64,000 bases of DNA, taken from positions 942,530-1,006,529 of the forward strand of contig NZ_NKFP01000006.1 of assembly GCF_002215035.1 (NCBI RefSeq), given 5' to 3'. Position 1 is the stretch's first letter; every line of letters begins with the position of its first letter. The notes beneath the pieces were generated by a model, which was not told the DNA's origin, did no database searches, and saw nothing but the letters and a program-made list of their open reading frames with translations. This DNA comes from Leptolyngbya ohadii IS1 (GTDB lineage Bacteria > Cyanobacteriota > Cyanobacteriia > Elainellales > Elainellaceae). The translations under genes were made by a program, and so were the position numbers. Below are positions 18,361-27,366 of this stretch, piece after piece.

Positions 18361-19056
18361 TTAATTCAAAATCACTTTCTGAAGCACTTTCCCAGCGGTA
18401 TCTATGCGATAAATAATCGGCACACCCGTCGCGAGTTCCAGCAGGGGCACCTCTTCCGGTGTCAGGTGATCCAGCTCCATTATGATCGATCGCAGAGAAT
18501 TTCCGTGGGCTGCTACTAACACATTGTCGCCTGCCTTCAGGTGTGCCAGGATGCGATCGTGGAAGAAGGGCATGGTGCGGTGCATTGTATCTTCCAGACT
18601 TTCGCCGCCCGGAGGACGCACAGAGAACGATCGTCGCCAGAGTTGCACCTGATCTGCGCCAAATTTTTCGGCGGTTTCCTGTTTGTTTAAGCCCTGAAGT
18701 TTGCCGTAGTAGCGTTCGTCAAGCTGAAATGTAGTGAAGATGGGCAATTCCTGGACGGGTTCGCCGTCGTAGTGATCCCAGCCGTGCCAGTTGGGGTCGT
18801 CGTCGCCATGTTTGAAGATGGGCGTTTTGCCGCCGCAGATCTCGCTGCACTCCGTTAAGCAAATGACCGCCGTTTCCATTGCCCGGAACAGCAGGCTGGT
18901 AAAGCAGACATCAACGCGGAAGTTTCGCAGCTTTGTTGCCGCCACCATGGCTTCTGCCCGTCCCTGTTCGCTCAGCGGTACATCCACCCAGCCCGTAAAT
19001 TTGTTCGCAGCGTTCCACAAGCTTTGTCCGTGACGAATCAGAATCAGATCGGGCAT
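18361..19056 (-). CDS. gpmA: 2,3-bisphosphoglycerate-dependent phosphoglycerate mutase
   Basis: A 231-residue histidine phosphatase superfamily enzyme interconverting 3- and 2-phosphoglycerate in glycolysis. The catalytic LIRHGQSLWN motif is at residues 5-14 (His8), the second catalytic part AAHGNSLR near 183, and the DERYYGKLQGLNKQETAEKFG segment (about 112-132) is typical for dPGM. GpmA of E. coli is 250 residues, so this is slightly short but complete. The ATG at 19056 starts exactly at the conserved N terminus. It is divergent from the small exported protein gene at 19109, with only 52 bp between the starts. Confidence 0.95.
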   Translation of the reverse strand: MPDLILIRHGQSLWNAANKFTGWVDVPLSEQGRAEAMVAATKLRNFRVDVCFTSLLFRAMETAVICLTECSEICGGKTPIFKHGDDDPNWHGWDHYDGEPVQELPIFTTFQLDERYYGKLQGLNKQETAEKFGADQVQLWRRSFSVRPPGGESLEDTMHRTMPFFHDRILAHLKAGDNVLVAAHGNSLRSIIMELDHLTPEEVPLLELATGVPIIYRIDTAGKVLQKVILN

Positions 19057-19108
19057 GGCGATCGCCTCACGAAACTAGCAGTTTGCTCTATATTCTCCTA
19101 GTAATAAA

Positions 19109-19534
19109 ATGCTGGAAGTACGTCCATTTTGTATTGACCCAAAGGAATTAATTTTGCAGGAATTCAAGAACCTGTTTGAAAAATTTCTGTCTCTCATTCG
19201 ATCTGCCTTCCTCGACTCCCAAGGCTGGGGGAAACGTTTTCGAGCAACGCTGCTGGGAATTGTCGTGATGCCACTCTGGCTGGGATTGATACCTGTTGCT
19301 CAGGCTGCTTCCTGTCATTCGGTTAACGATCGAACCATTTGCATTGTGGAGATCAAGCGCAGCGCCAAATACCCGTGGGAGTATCGGGTGAGTTTGAGTC
19401 AGGACGGGGTGAAACAGCCGCAGGAGCTTTATAACTGTCGCGATCGCGTCCGGGTGGGTGCCGATGGAGTCGCTGTCCCGTTTGCTGCGGAGGGCAATGG
19501 TGAATGGATCTGCCGTCGCCTGAAGCGCAATTAA
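19109..19534 (+). CDS. Exported small protein, unknown function
   Basis: A 141-residue protein. An unusually long N-terminal region (about 45 residues, basic and amphipathic) precedes a hydrophobic segment ending in a signal-peptidase-like site after VAQAAS, near residue 67. A shorter start inside the frame would give a more usual signal peptide, so the ATG at 19109 is not certain. The mature part is about 75 residues with four cysteines (CHSV, CIVE, CRDR, CRRL) that could form two disulfides, and a YPWEYRVSLSQDG segment. Probably periplasmic or lumenal. I do not recognise a functional family. Divergent from gpmA. Confidence 0.7.
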   Translation: MLEVRPFCIDPKELILQEFKNLFEKFLSLIRSAFLDSQGWGKRFRATLLGIVVMPLWLGLIPVAQAASCHSVNDRTICIVEIKRSAKYPWEYRVSLSQDGVKQPQELYNCRDRVRVGADGVAVPFAAEGNGEWICRRLKRN

Positions 19535-19609
19535 AACCAGAAATTTGCGGAAAACCTTAACTTTTGTGGGAGGTTCAGGGATTCAGAGTCGGTTAGACTA
19601 CTCGCGACG

Positions 19610-21217
19610 GTGCGGCTTAAAGCGCGGGCAGCTTTTATGGGTGAAAGCGTGTTTGAGAACGGATTTCAAATCGGTCAAATCCTCCAGGTTACACAGGACT
19701 TGCAGCAAAATCGCTATCGATTAGTCGAGCCGCTAAAGATCAACGGTTTGAGGCAAACCTGGCGATCGATTAATCTGACAAATCAACAATTCTGTGTAAT
19801 CAAGCTGCTGGCATTTCATGGGGCGCTGCAATGGCAGGACTACGAGCAGTTTGAGCAAGAAATCAAGGTTCTCAGATGCCTGAAAAGCGATCGAATTCCT
19901 CGCTATCTCTCCCATTTTTCGCTGCAAATTGCAGGAATTCACTGGGTTGCCTTTGTTCAAGAAGAAATTCCTGGTCGATCGCTACAAGCGTTGTTGAATG
20001 ATTACGAGCGATTTAGCGAAGCCGAAATTCGTCAGATTGCGATCGAACTGCTGCAAATCCTGATTGATCTGCACGAACAGTATCCGCCGATTCTGCACCG
20101 GAATATCAACCCCAGCAAGGTAATTCTCACATCCGATCGATCGGTCTATCTGGTTGATTTTGGCGCAGCCGGAACTCCCAAAATCGGAGTTGCAGCGAGT
20201 CATCCTGATATCCATGCAACTTGTATCAATTCCAGTGTGCCGGGAACCGATGGCTATGTCGCACCGGAGCAGATTTACGGACAGGCGTTACCCGCTTCCG
20301 ATCTCTATGCGGTGGGTACAACGTTGGTGTATTTGTTAACCGGAATTTGTCCTGCGGATCTGCTAGAAGATTCCCAAAATCCTCAACTTCAGCAGCTTGT
20401 TGGCATTGACGATCGCTTCTTAAAATGGCTCTCTAAAATGCTAGAGCCTGATGTAAATTTACGATTTCAGGCAGCTCGTCAGGCATTCACTGCTTTATTG
20501 TCAGACGAATGCTTGATGCTGTTAGACAATCAATCAAAAGATCAATTAGATGATCAATCAAAAAAAAGTCTAATCCAATTCACTCCAGGAACTTCGCAAA
20601 CCGCAGTTTCAGCATCCTTTAACCATAACCCTGATGTGCAAGTCAGAAGCTCGCCGTTACTAGCCAGGGACATTTCGCAGCGTATCAAAGTTTCTACCCT
20701 TTCCGATCGCCTTCAAATCAACATTGGCAGACGGGGAGTTCGGTTGGCAGACGTGCTATGGCTGGGGGCAGGGGCACTAACGGGCAGCGTTTCGGTGATG
20801 ATGCTATTTTCTCACGTTCATCCGGCTCTCAGCGTGCTGTGCTGGCTTGATAGTTTGCCGCTGTTTGGCATTGGTCTAATTTCGGCGCTAGGTGAGGCAG
20901 TCATGACGATCGATTCCAGTCCTGCTTTTCCGACAACCCCTGCGATCGAAGCTGCAAACGCCAGCCAGCAAAACCCCGCTTCCTTTTCAGTTCAATGGAA
21001 GTGTTTAGGTATCCCCTATCGCAGGATTCGTTCATTGGGGGCGATCGTGTCTATCCAGAGCAGTCTTCCGGCTGAGGGCAACAGTTCTGCCGCATCGGGT
21101 ATCACGATTCAAACCGAGAATAGGCAGTACAGTATTGGGCAATTTTCGCCGCCATTGAGTCAGGGAGAGGCAGAGTGGATTGCGGATTGGGTAGATGGGT
21201 GGATGGGTGAAGGGTGA
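19610..21217 (+). CDS. Ser/Thr kinase-like protein, probable pseudokinase
   Basis: A 535-residue protein from GTG 19610; an ATG at 19637 is an equally good start. The kinase domain (about 34-315) keeps the ATP lysine (VIK, Lys65), the helix C glutamate (Glu84), DFG (183-185) and an APEQ motif, but the catalytic loop reads HRNINPSK (163-170) instead of HRDxKxxN. All three catalytic-loop residues (Asp, Lys, Asn) are replaced, so phosphotransfer is unlikely, while nucleotide binding may remain. After a linker there are two membrane spans (about 381-425) and a soluble C-terminal domain. Function unknown; a membrane sensor or scaffold is plausible. The final residues (WVDGWMGEG) and stop are written by a dispersed G-rich repeat that starts near 21191. 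Confidence 0.82.
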   Translation: MRLKARAAFMGESVFENGFQIGQILQVTQDLQQNRYRLVEPLKINGLRQTWRSINLTNQQFCVIKLLAFHGALQWQDYEQFEQEIKVLRCLKSDRIPRYLSHFSLQIAGIHWVAFVQEEIPGRSLQALLNDYERFSEAEIRQIAIELLQILIDLHEQYPPILHRNINPSKVILTSDRSVYLVDFGAAGTPKIGVAASHPDIHATCINSSVPGTDGYVAPEQIYGQALPASDLYAVGTTLVYLLTGICPADLLEDSQNPQLQQLVGIDDRFLKWLSKMLEPDVNLRFQAARQAFTALLSDECLMLLDNQSKDQLDDQSKKSLIQFTPGTSQTAVSASFNHNPDVQVRSSPLLARDISQRIKVSTLSDRLQINIGRRGVRLADVLWLGAGALTGSVSVMMLFSHVHPALSVLCWLDSLPLFGIGLISALGEAVMTIDSSPAFPTTPAIEAANASQQNPASFSVQWKCLGIPYRRIRSLGAIVSIQSSLPAEGNSSAASGITIQTENRQYSIGQFSPPLSQGEAEWIADWVDGWMGEG

Positions 21218-21254
21218 GTAGGGGCAGGGAGCAGGGGAGCAGGGAGCAGGGGAG
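21191..21254. repeat. G-rich dispersed repeat, copy 1
   Basis: gatgggtggatgggtg followed by cagggagcaggggag-type units. It overlaps the 3' end of the pseudokinase gene and runs towards the convergent trm1 gene. Related stretches are at 27321-27365 (opposite strand), 37388-37460 and 47172-47228. Confidence 0.75.
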
Positions 21255-21311
21255 AATTGGAGGATTGGTTGTTTAGGAGTGGGATGGGTTGGCGCAGCGT
21301 AAAGCATGATT

Positions 21312-22472
21312 TTAGAGGGCAGGGGAGTGGGCGGCTTCCAGGCAGGTTGAGAGCGGGGCAGTGGTTTTGATTGCTTGGGGGTTGATGTGGGTGGGGCTGG
21401 CGGCATATCCCCAGGATTGGAGGGTCTGGATCAGGTGCGATCGATTGGGGAGGTCGAGTTTGCCGCGTCGTCCGATTTCGCGCAGGGTGTAGAAGTAGGG
21501 GGGGAGCGATGCTTCGGTCTGCATCATAGCCAGCAGCGATACACAGTTTGTCCAGCCCCACTGCTCTGCTAAATTTTTCATTGCGGTCAATTGCTCCACG
21601 TCGTGCAGGTTGCCCAGCCACAGGGGTCCGCTGATGCTGAGGGGTGTGCGATCGGGGCTATGGGGATTAAGGTTATGGGGATCGGGGTTATGGCGGTCGT
21701 GGGGACAGTCTGTCCGTCCGAGTTTGTTCCAGGCGATCGTTTGATAGTCGCCGCAGGTGTGGCAGTAGCCTAGGAAGCCGTAGCTGTTCGTGTTGAGCAG
21801 CACTTTGGGCACCAGGCGCACCATCACTCGGTAGCTTTCCCCAGCAAAGAGGGAAAACACGGGGACGATGCCTAATCCTTTAGCAGCGGCGAGTTGCTGA
21901 ACAGAACCGATTAGAATTCGGAGTCCCTGTTCATGGGCGGCAGGATGGGAACGGGCATATGCTCCAAAGGCGGCAAGACCGCGATCGGGTGTTGAACCAG
22001 TTACGCTTCTGCCGTCGGTGCTGGTGAGGTAAAGCAATCCGCCGATTTTGACCGACCAGAGACTCGTACTGAGATAGGGCGCAGGCGTCCCAAAGGAATC
22101 TACATCCACCAGATCATAGAAATCCTGTTGCCCATAGCACTCAAAAAAGACCTGATTCGCGTCCTGGCAGGTCAGCTTAAATCGATTGACCGGAAGCTGA
22201 GACAGGTTGTGCAACCGGACGGCACTGACTTCGGGATTGCTGTCGTTGACCCACAGCCAATCTGCCCCACTCTCAAGCCAATAGCGCAGCGATCGGACCC
22301 CGCACCCTGCCATAGCATCCAGGACGCGCAGCCTTCCAGTGTGCTGACGATAAACCGCAGCTGCGAGGACACCTAGATCGCGTACCATGCGGCTTTGTGG
22401 ACGGTAGAAAGCATTGCCCACCTGAAACTGAACCGATCGTTCCCAGGCAGGTGCATCGGAAAAGGAATTCAT
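21312..22472 (-). CDS. tRNA (guanine-N2)-dimethyltransferase, Trm1-like
   Basis: A 386-residue class I SAM-dependent methyltransferase of the Trm1 family, which makes N2-methyl or N2,N2-dimethylguanosine at position 26 (and 27 in Aquifex) of tRNA. The N terminus FQVGNAFYRPQSRMVRD is family-typical. SAM motif I is LDAMAGCGVRSLR (51-63), the acidic ribose-binding part VNDSNP (75-80), and the catalytic motif is DVDSFGTP (123-130), where archaeal and eukaryotic Trm1 have DxDPFGSP. A C-terminal zinc-binding part is visible (GYCHTCGDY...DCPHD). A short repeat-rich insert (HNPDPHNLNPHSPDR) follows the zinc part. Trm1 is widespread in archaea and eukaryotes but restricted in bacteria. Exact target base is inferred. 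Confidence 0.85.
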   Translation of the reverse strand: MNSFSDAPAWERSVQFQVGNAFYRPQSRMVRDLGVLAAAVYRQHTGRLRVLDAMAGCGVRSLRYWLESGADWLWVNDSNPEVSAVRLHNLSQLPVNRFKLTCQDANQVFFECYGQQDFYDLVDVDSFGTPAPYLSTSLWSVKIGGLLYLTSTDGRSVTGSTPDRGLAAFGAYARSHPAAHEQGLRILIGSVQQLAAAKGLGIVPVFSLFAGESYRVMVRLVPKVLLNTNSYGFLGYCHTCGDYQTIAWNKLGRTDCPHDRHNPDPHNLNPHSPDRTPLSISGPLWLGNLHDVEQLTAMKNLAEQWGWTNCVSLLAMMQTEASLPPYFYTLREIGRRGKLDLPNRSHLIQTLQSWGYAASPTHINPQAIKTTAPLSTCLEAAHSPAL

Positions 22473-22514
22473 GGCAGTCTAATTCATGACCCTCTATTGT
22501 CCGGTTAAACGGTC

Positions 22515-22542
22515 AAAAAAAACCGCGCTTTGCACAGCACGG
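22515..22542 (-). terminator. Rho-independent terminator after the PEP-CTERM gene
   Basis: On the minus strand ccgtgct - gtgcaa - agcgcgg gives a seven-pair stem with one G-U pair, followed directly by eight T (22522-22515). It lies about 105 bp after the PEP-CTERM stop and just before the trm1 start, so it insulates the two genes. Confidence 0.85.
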
Positions 22543-22646
22543 CTGATTATTTATCCAAATTGTGATTTGGTTCTGATTCAAGTTCCGGCGCAAATCGACC
22601 TGAAATGCGTCCAGCATGAATCCAATGGAGCTAAAGGAAATTGCGT

Positions 22647-23534
22647 TTACGCTTCAGCTTCCTGAGGACTGCCCGCCAGCTCGATTGCCTCAGACGACAG
22701 ATTTCCCTGTTCCGATCGACGCTTCAGCAGCTTCACACCCCCGATTGCAGTCAGAACGATCGCCGCAGTCGTACCCGGTTCAGGAACTTTTGCAGGTGGC
22801 TTGGGTGTCGGCGGAACGACAACGACAGGCGGCAGGACAGGAGGTGGAACGGGAGTGGGAGTGGGAGTGGGAGTCGGCGTGGGGGGTGGAGTTACGACTG
22901 GCGGAGGTGTGGGCGTGGGAGTGGGAGTGGGAGTCGGCGTAATCGGAGGTAGATTAGGCGCGACTGCGGATAGCTTGCTGCTGCCCTCGCGGCTTGCTCC
23001 GGTGCCAACGCTGGTGACACGCACGCCAAAACTCTGGCTCGTGAACTGGCTCAGATCCAGTGCCCGTGAACTGTGGGACAGCGTAAAGACAGTCGATCGA
23101 ATATCATCGCTGCCGCCTTTCAGACCCTCCCGACCAATTTCCAGACCTACGTCGAATCCGGAAGTGCCACCGCCGTTCAGGTTATTGCCACCGCCGAGAT
23201 CGATGATCTTGCCTGCATTGAAGGCAGATTGGGTCACGTTTGTTCCGGTGACAGTGAGACCGCTTAAAAGTGAATCATCCTTGATGTTGAAGAAGATTCC
23301 TCGCAGATCGCCCAGGCTGACAGACTCATCGACCTTGACCCTGAACTGAATTTTTCCTGCTCCAGCTGCCGTGTCATCAAGCAGAAAATCCACCTTGGCT
23401 CGATCGCCCGTAAATGGATTGACACTAAAAGACAGAGAAGCAGCGTTTGCGGAGGAAAAAGCGCCTCCAGTCAAGGGAATGGCTGTCGCAACCAGCGTTC
23501 CGAGAAGGAGTCTTGTTTGCAGAAGATGCCGCAT
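22647..23534 (-). CDS. PEP-CTERM sorting-domain protein
   Basis: A 295-residue exported protein from ATG 23534 (an upstream TTG at 23567 is in frame but separates the start from the signal peptide). The signal peptide ends near FSSANA. A cohesin/discoidin-like beta domain with FFNIKDDSLLSGL and several Gly-rich loops follows. Then a Pro-Thr array (TPTPTP and TPPP units, about 35 residues) encoded by a gtgggagtgggagtg-type DNA repeat, then VPEPGTTAAIVLTAIGGVKLLKRR, the exosortase recognition and membrane segment. This predicts processing by an exosortase and export to the surface or matrix. Unlike most members, about 22 more residues follow the RR, so the sorting tail is not terminal. No exosortase gene is in the window. 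Confidence 0.85.
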   Translation of the reverse strand: MRHLLQTRLLLGTLVATAIPLTGGAFSSANAASLSFSVNPFTGDRAKVDFLLDDTAAGAGKIQFRVKVDESVSLGDLRGIFFNIKDDSLLSGLTVTGTNVTQSAFNAGKIIDLGGGNNLNGGGTSGFDVGLEIGREGLKGGSDDIRSTVFTLSHSSRALDLSQFTSQSFGVRVTSVGTGASREGSSKLSAVAPNLPPITPTPTPTPTPTPPPVVTPPPTPTPTPTPTPVPPPVLPPVVVVPPTPKPPAKVPEPGTTAAIVLTAIGGVKLLKRRSEQGNLSSEAIELAGSPQEAEA

Positions 23535-23754
23535 AAAATTGACGCTCTGTTGCAATAAATCAAACAAGTAATATTTGTGAATGTACCCGTTGCTTAGGCA
23601 GAGCGATCGTCAATTGTACGTCGTTAATCAAATCTAAATTGATTCAGAATTCGATACGAGAGAATACGGATTCGGAAAATGCCTATTGCTTAGCCAGCGT
23701 ATTTCTACGCATGGAAAAAAAGAGTGAAGCGCACTTTGCCAAACGATCGAGGTT

Positions 23755-25227
23755 TTACCGAAGTTTTACGACCCAGATAGCTCCCTGTTGCTCTGTCATC
23801 AATCTGGAACAGGACTGAAGAAATATGGGGTATCGCTGATTAATATTGAGTTTTTTAATCGCTTCTGTGATTGGTAACTGATATCGATGGCGGAACTGAC
23901 TGGCTACATTATTAATATTGTGAAATCCCGATGGTGTACTGGATAGTGTATTGCCCTGCATTGTCTTAATAATAGAAACGATCGCTGCCTCCAGTTCATA
24001 TCTGCTTTGGGGCAAAACGGGCAAAACTTCTGTTGAAGCCTGCCTCTGGTGAAAATTTTCACAATCTGTTTTAATCAGGTTCTTTTCATTCTTCTGGGTA
24101 GAGATGTTGTTTTCAACACTTTGATGAGTTGAGTTGAATCCTGAATCAAATAGACTAATGTATAGTTCAGAGTTCTCAAGAGGTTGATGAACAGCAAAGA
24201 CTTCTGGATGGCTCAGAAACAAATCTCTGCCTATCTTTCCCGGCATATAAGCGTTTACAGCTGAGGTAATTGAGAAGCCAGTTTTAGTGCGAAAATGGGT
24301 TGAAATTGTTGCCAGCTTAATCCATAGAGTAGATTGCTTCTGCTGTTCTGCCAATACAATTTCTCGTATTGTTCCCATACATTCCGCCAGGGTGGGCAAA
24401 GTGTGGTCTAGAATCTGCTGAGCCTGACCTGTTTTACCATGAATAAAGCACAATACGCCGTTAGGCTGTTTCTGAATCTTGTGAACAGTTAGCCCCTGTT
24501 GCCGTAATTCTGTACAGAGGTTAGTCATTACTTTGTCGGAGGAACAGATTAATACCTCCTGTACCTTTGGATAGTGTTCTCTCAGGGATAAGCCAACCGC
24601 AATCATCTTCCCATCAGCCATGTCGTTTCCTGTCGGAACATGAATCAAGTCGTAATCCCTTTGATGCAGCTCCGTATCATACTGTTTGCCTAGCTTTCTC
24701 CAGTTTGCAAAGGCAATTTTTACCCGGAGCGGGTAAGCACACATATTAGCAATACGGTTTTCCTGCTGTGCAGTTAACTGAAGGTTTTCAGCATCGAGTA
24801 AAAGGAGGGCAAATGCTCCCAGTTGACTCGCAAACTCCCCAGCCTCTAATTGGTTAGAAATAGCAGGAGAAATTGACGAAGAAGCTAATAATGATTCTGA
24901 ATGGCTTAATGTTTCTTCGAGCTTTATGATGTCATCTAATTCAACATTTAGCTTCTGATGAGCAGATGTCTCGAAAAAAGCAGCTTCAAAAACTGACTTC
25001 AATAACTGCTGGCATTTTTGAGGCTGTTGCGAAATTGGGATTCCCGCTAATAAACCTGTTGCCTGCTGTGTAAATTTCAATTGAACTGCTTCTGCTTGCC
25101 AATCAGCTTTACGAAATTTTTCAGCCACTAAAGACGGATTTTGCTGGTGCAAGATGACAATCGCCTGACACATTCTACTGGCAAGCTGAGATGCGATCGT
25201 CAAGCTATTCTGTCGGTCTGCAACCAT
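23755..25227 (-). CDS. NYN-domain protein with OST-HTH/LOTUS-like C-terminal region
   Basis: A 490-residue cytosolic protein. The first 130 residues are helical and of unknown fold. A NYN (PIN-like) nuclease domain spans about 135-262: FALLLLDAENL with Asp145, HVPTGNDMADGK with Asp202/Asp205, and ICSSDKVM with Asp231 provide the acidic metal-binding residues. Two later segments (about 300-350, and 415-490) resemble OST-HTH/LOTUS winged helices (GFSITSAVNAYMPGKIGRDLFLSHPEVF; INNVASQFRHRYQL). NYN plus OST-HTH proteins bind and cut RNA in other systems. It starts 81 bp after the dnaA stop on the same strand, where many bacteria have dnaN. Base composition is more AT-rich than its neighbours, hinting at different origin. 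The NYN call is fairly secure, OST-HTH is inference. Confidence 0.78.
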   Translation of the reverse strand: MVADRQNSLTIASQLASRMCQAIVILHQQNPSLVAEKFRKADWQAEAVQLKFTQQATGLLAGIPISQQPQKCQQLLKSVFEAAFFETSAHQKLNVELDDIIKLEETLSHSESLLASSSISPAISNQLEAGEFASQLGAFALLLLDAENLQLTAQQENRIANMCAYPLRVKIAFANWRKLGKQYDTELHQRDYDLIHVPTGNDMADGKMIAVGLSLREHYPKVQEVLICSSDKVMTNLCTELRQQGLTVHKIQKQPNGVLCFIHGKTGQAQQILDHTLPTLAECMGTIREIVLAEQQKQSTLWIKLATISTHFRTKTGFSITSAVNAYMPGKIGRDLFLSHPEVFAVHQPLENSELYISLFDSGFNSTHQSVENNISTQKNEKNLIKTDCENFHQRQASTEVLPVLPQSRYELEAAIVSIIKTMQGNTLSSTPSGFHNINNVASQFRHRYQLPITEAIKKLNINQRYPIFLQSCSRLMTEQQGAIWVVKLR

Positions 25228-25308
25228 TTTGACATTAACCTTCCTGGTGTCCTGGCTCTACAGGTTAGTGTTCCACAGGGAGAATTGTTTCATAACACAT
25301 TTCTATAC

Positions 25309-26697
25309 TCATCGGCGAGATTGATTCTGTGCCTGATTGGTGAGCGTAATTCGATCGCTTAACTGACGCAGATTTCTTGCCATTTCCGGATCGCTGTCCT
25401 TTTGCTGGGCAATTTTATCGCAGCTGTAGAGGACGGTTGTGTGATCCTTGCCGCCAAAGACCTCCCCGATTTTAGGCAGGCTCAGATCCGTGTGCCGCCG
25501 CATCAGGTACATTCCAATCTGCCGCGCCACGCTAATTTCCCGTCGGCGAGAACTGCCCTTCAGGTCTTCGATCGACACGCCATAGGTTTCCACGATCGCA
25601 TTCATTACCGCCTCCGGGGAGGCTTCCACCTGTTCGTTGGGCGGATTCAGCACGGGGGCGATATTTTCCACCGTCATGGGCAAACCGGAGATCGAAATAT
25701 ATGCCACTGCCCGGATTAGCGCTCCCTCCAGTTCCCGAATGTTGGAGGTGTAGCTTCTGGCGATGTACTCGATCACCTCGCGGGGCAGGCGCATACTCTC
25801 GTACTCTGCTTTCTTTTGCAGAATTGCCATCCGGGTTTCCAGGTCGGGAGGCTGGATATCGGCGATTAGACCCATCGAGAAGCGGGAACAAAGCCGCTCT
25901 TGCAGACGGGGAATATGGTTAGGTGGACGATCGGAGGCGAGAACTACCTGCTTGCCTGCCTCGTGGAGCGTATTGAACGTATGGAAAAACTCCTCCTGGG
26001 TGTATTCCTTGCCCTCAATAAACTGGATATCGTCCACCAGCAGCACATCCACTGCCCGGTAATGCTCCCGGAAGCTCTGCATACTGTCCTTGCGGATGGC
26101 GGCGATCAGGTCGTTGGTAAACTGCTCCGTCGAGACGTAGAAAATTCTTGCCCGCGAGTCAATTTCCAGCCGATAGTGCCCGATCGCCTGCATCAGATGG
26201 GTTTTCCCCAATCCAACGCCGCCACAGAGAAACAGCGGATTAAACTCCCGTCCGGGAGATTCCGCCACCGCCAGGGATGCCGCGTGCGCCATGCGGTTGT
26301 TCGCCCCGACGACGAAGCGCGAAAAGATGTACTTCTGATTCAGTTCCGTTTGCCGCACCTTATTAGCAGGCGTTTCCGCAGGGGGAACTTCCGCAGGCTT
26401 CGACCACACCACTTCCGACGCTTCCGGCAAGCCCTCGGACTCCGCTCCCGGTTTAACCGTGATGTGAATGTCTACCGATCGCCCCAGCAAATCCTGTACG
26501 ACATCGCCGATCGTCTTGACATAGTACTTTTGCAACCAGTTCCGCGCAAAAGGATTGGGCGTACAGATGACCAGGCACGTTTCGTCGAGCCGTTCAGCGG
26601 TCGCAGATTTAATCCAGGTTTCAAAAGTCGGGCGACTCAGTTGGAGTTGCAGCCGCTCCAAAACCTGATTCCAGAAATTTTCCAGGCTAAATTCCAC
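25309..26697 (-). CDS. dnaA: Chromosomal replication initiator DnaA
   Basis: A 462-residue AAA+ initiator that binds DnaA boxes and melts oriC. Domain I lies at 1-85 ([22 protein letters not shown]), a variable linker to about 115, the AAA+ core from [13 protein letters not shown] with Walker [10 protein letters not shown] (about 158-166) and Walker [13 protein letters not shown], and domain IV with the DnaA signature [16 protein letters not shown] near 420-435. Length is typical. In many cyanobacteria dnaA loss is tolerated or the gene lies away from oriC; I see no cluster of TTWTNCACA boxes in the 670 bp upstream, so an origin here is not supported. Confidence 0.98.
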   Translation of the reverse strand: MEFSLENFWNQVLERLQLQLSRPTFETWIKSATAERLDETCLVICTPNPFARNWLQKYYVKTIGDVVQDLLGRSVDIHITVKPGAESEGLPEASEVVWSKPAEVPPAETPANKVRQTELNQKYIFSRFVVGANNRMAHAASLAVAESPGREFNPLFLCGGVGLGKTHLMQAIGHYRLEIDSRARIFYVSTEQFTNDLIAAIRKDSMQSFREHYRAVDVLLVDDIQFIEGKEYTQEEFFHTFNTLHEAGKQVVLASDRPPNHIPRLQERLCSRFSMGLIADIQPPDLETRMAILQKKAEYESMRLPREVIEYIARSYTSNIRELEGALIRAVAYISISGLPMTVENIAPVLNPPNEQVEASPEAVMNAIVETYGVSIEDLKGSSRRREISVARQIGMYLMRRHTDLSLPKIGEVFGGKDHTTVLYSCDKIAQQKDSDPEMARNLRQLSDRITLTNQAQNQSRR

Positions 26698-27366
26698 TGC
26701 TCACCTCAATTGCTCGATCGCCACAGGATAAATGAATGCTCAAAGCGAATGCCCAAACCGTTTACCGTACCGCTTTCCCAGGGGCGAACCCCACACTACA
26801 CCCAAAACTCATCAAGTTGATTACTTCAGGTCACTTATTTTTCAGGTCACTTATTTTATAGCTGTCGTCCACGAATTCAGCACAACGAAACCGATAACAG
26901 GGAGCAATGCTCCTCAATGGGGCTAAATCCCCTATGCCCAGTTCCCATCTCGGTGACGATCGTCATAGTTTCATTCAGAAAGAATAATCTTCAAAAAAAC
27001 AATACCGTGACCTAACGAAGCGAACAGCTATTCCCAAGCATCCCCTATATGTTGCGTAGCGAATGCCCTTTCGATCAAGATGTGGAGATATTATGCAGAC
27101 AAAACGTCAAGAAAGCTAGAGAGCGACTGTTCTGCCCACCCCCTTATCCCACGCCTCCCCTACGGAAATCATGCGTTACGCTGCGCTAACACATCCTACG
27201 TGACCTGAATCTTTTGGCTAGGAGCGATAGACCTCGAATGGCGGGCAAGATGCCCATCTCACAAGACCATTAACTAGCCAGATTGCCAGCCCAAAATCTC
27301 CCTATCCCATCATCCCCCCATCTCCCTGCTCCCTATCTCCCTGCTCCCCATCTCCCCTGCTCCCCA
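26698..27366. other. Repeat-rich intergenic region upstream of dnaA
   Basis: 669 bp without a supported gene. It holds two exact 16-bp direct copies of ttcaggtcacttattt (26825-26840, 26841-26856), small palindromes ggagcaatgctcc and ggggctaaatcccc around 26899-26928, a tgcgttacgctgcgctaac-type element at 27171-27200, the gcgggca-aga-tgccc palindrome at 27238-27258, and a ctccctgctccc array at 27321-27365 ahead of the rnhA stop. All look like dispersed cyanobacterial repeats. The dnaA promoter should lie near its proximal (26700) end but no clear box is visible. Confidence 0.75.

Noticed and set aside
22801-23349. Gly/Val-rich frame antisense to the PEP-CTERM gene
   Set aside because: By-product of the Pro-Thr coding repeat.
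25900-26820. 306-codon plus-strand frame antisense to dnaA
   Set aside because: Wholly inside dnaA on the other strand, Arg-rich composition typical of a shadow frame; dnaA is certain.
26698-27366. Possible oriC next to dnaA
   Set aside because: No cluster of TTWTNCACA boxes; only dispersed repeats seen. A GC-skew plot of the whole genome would decide.
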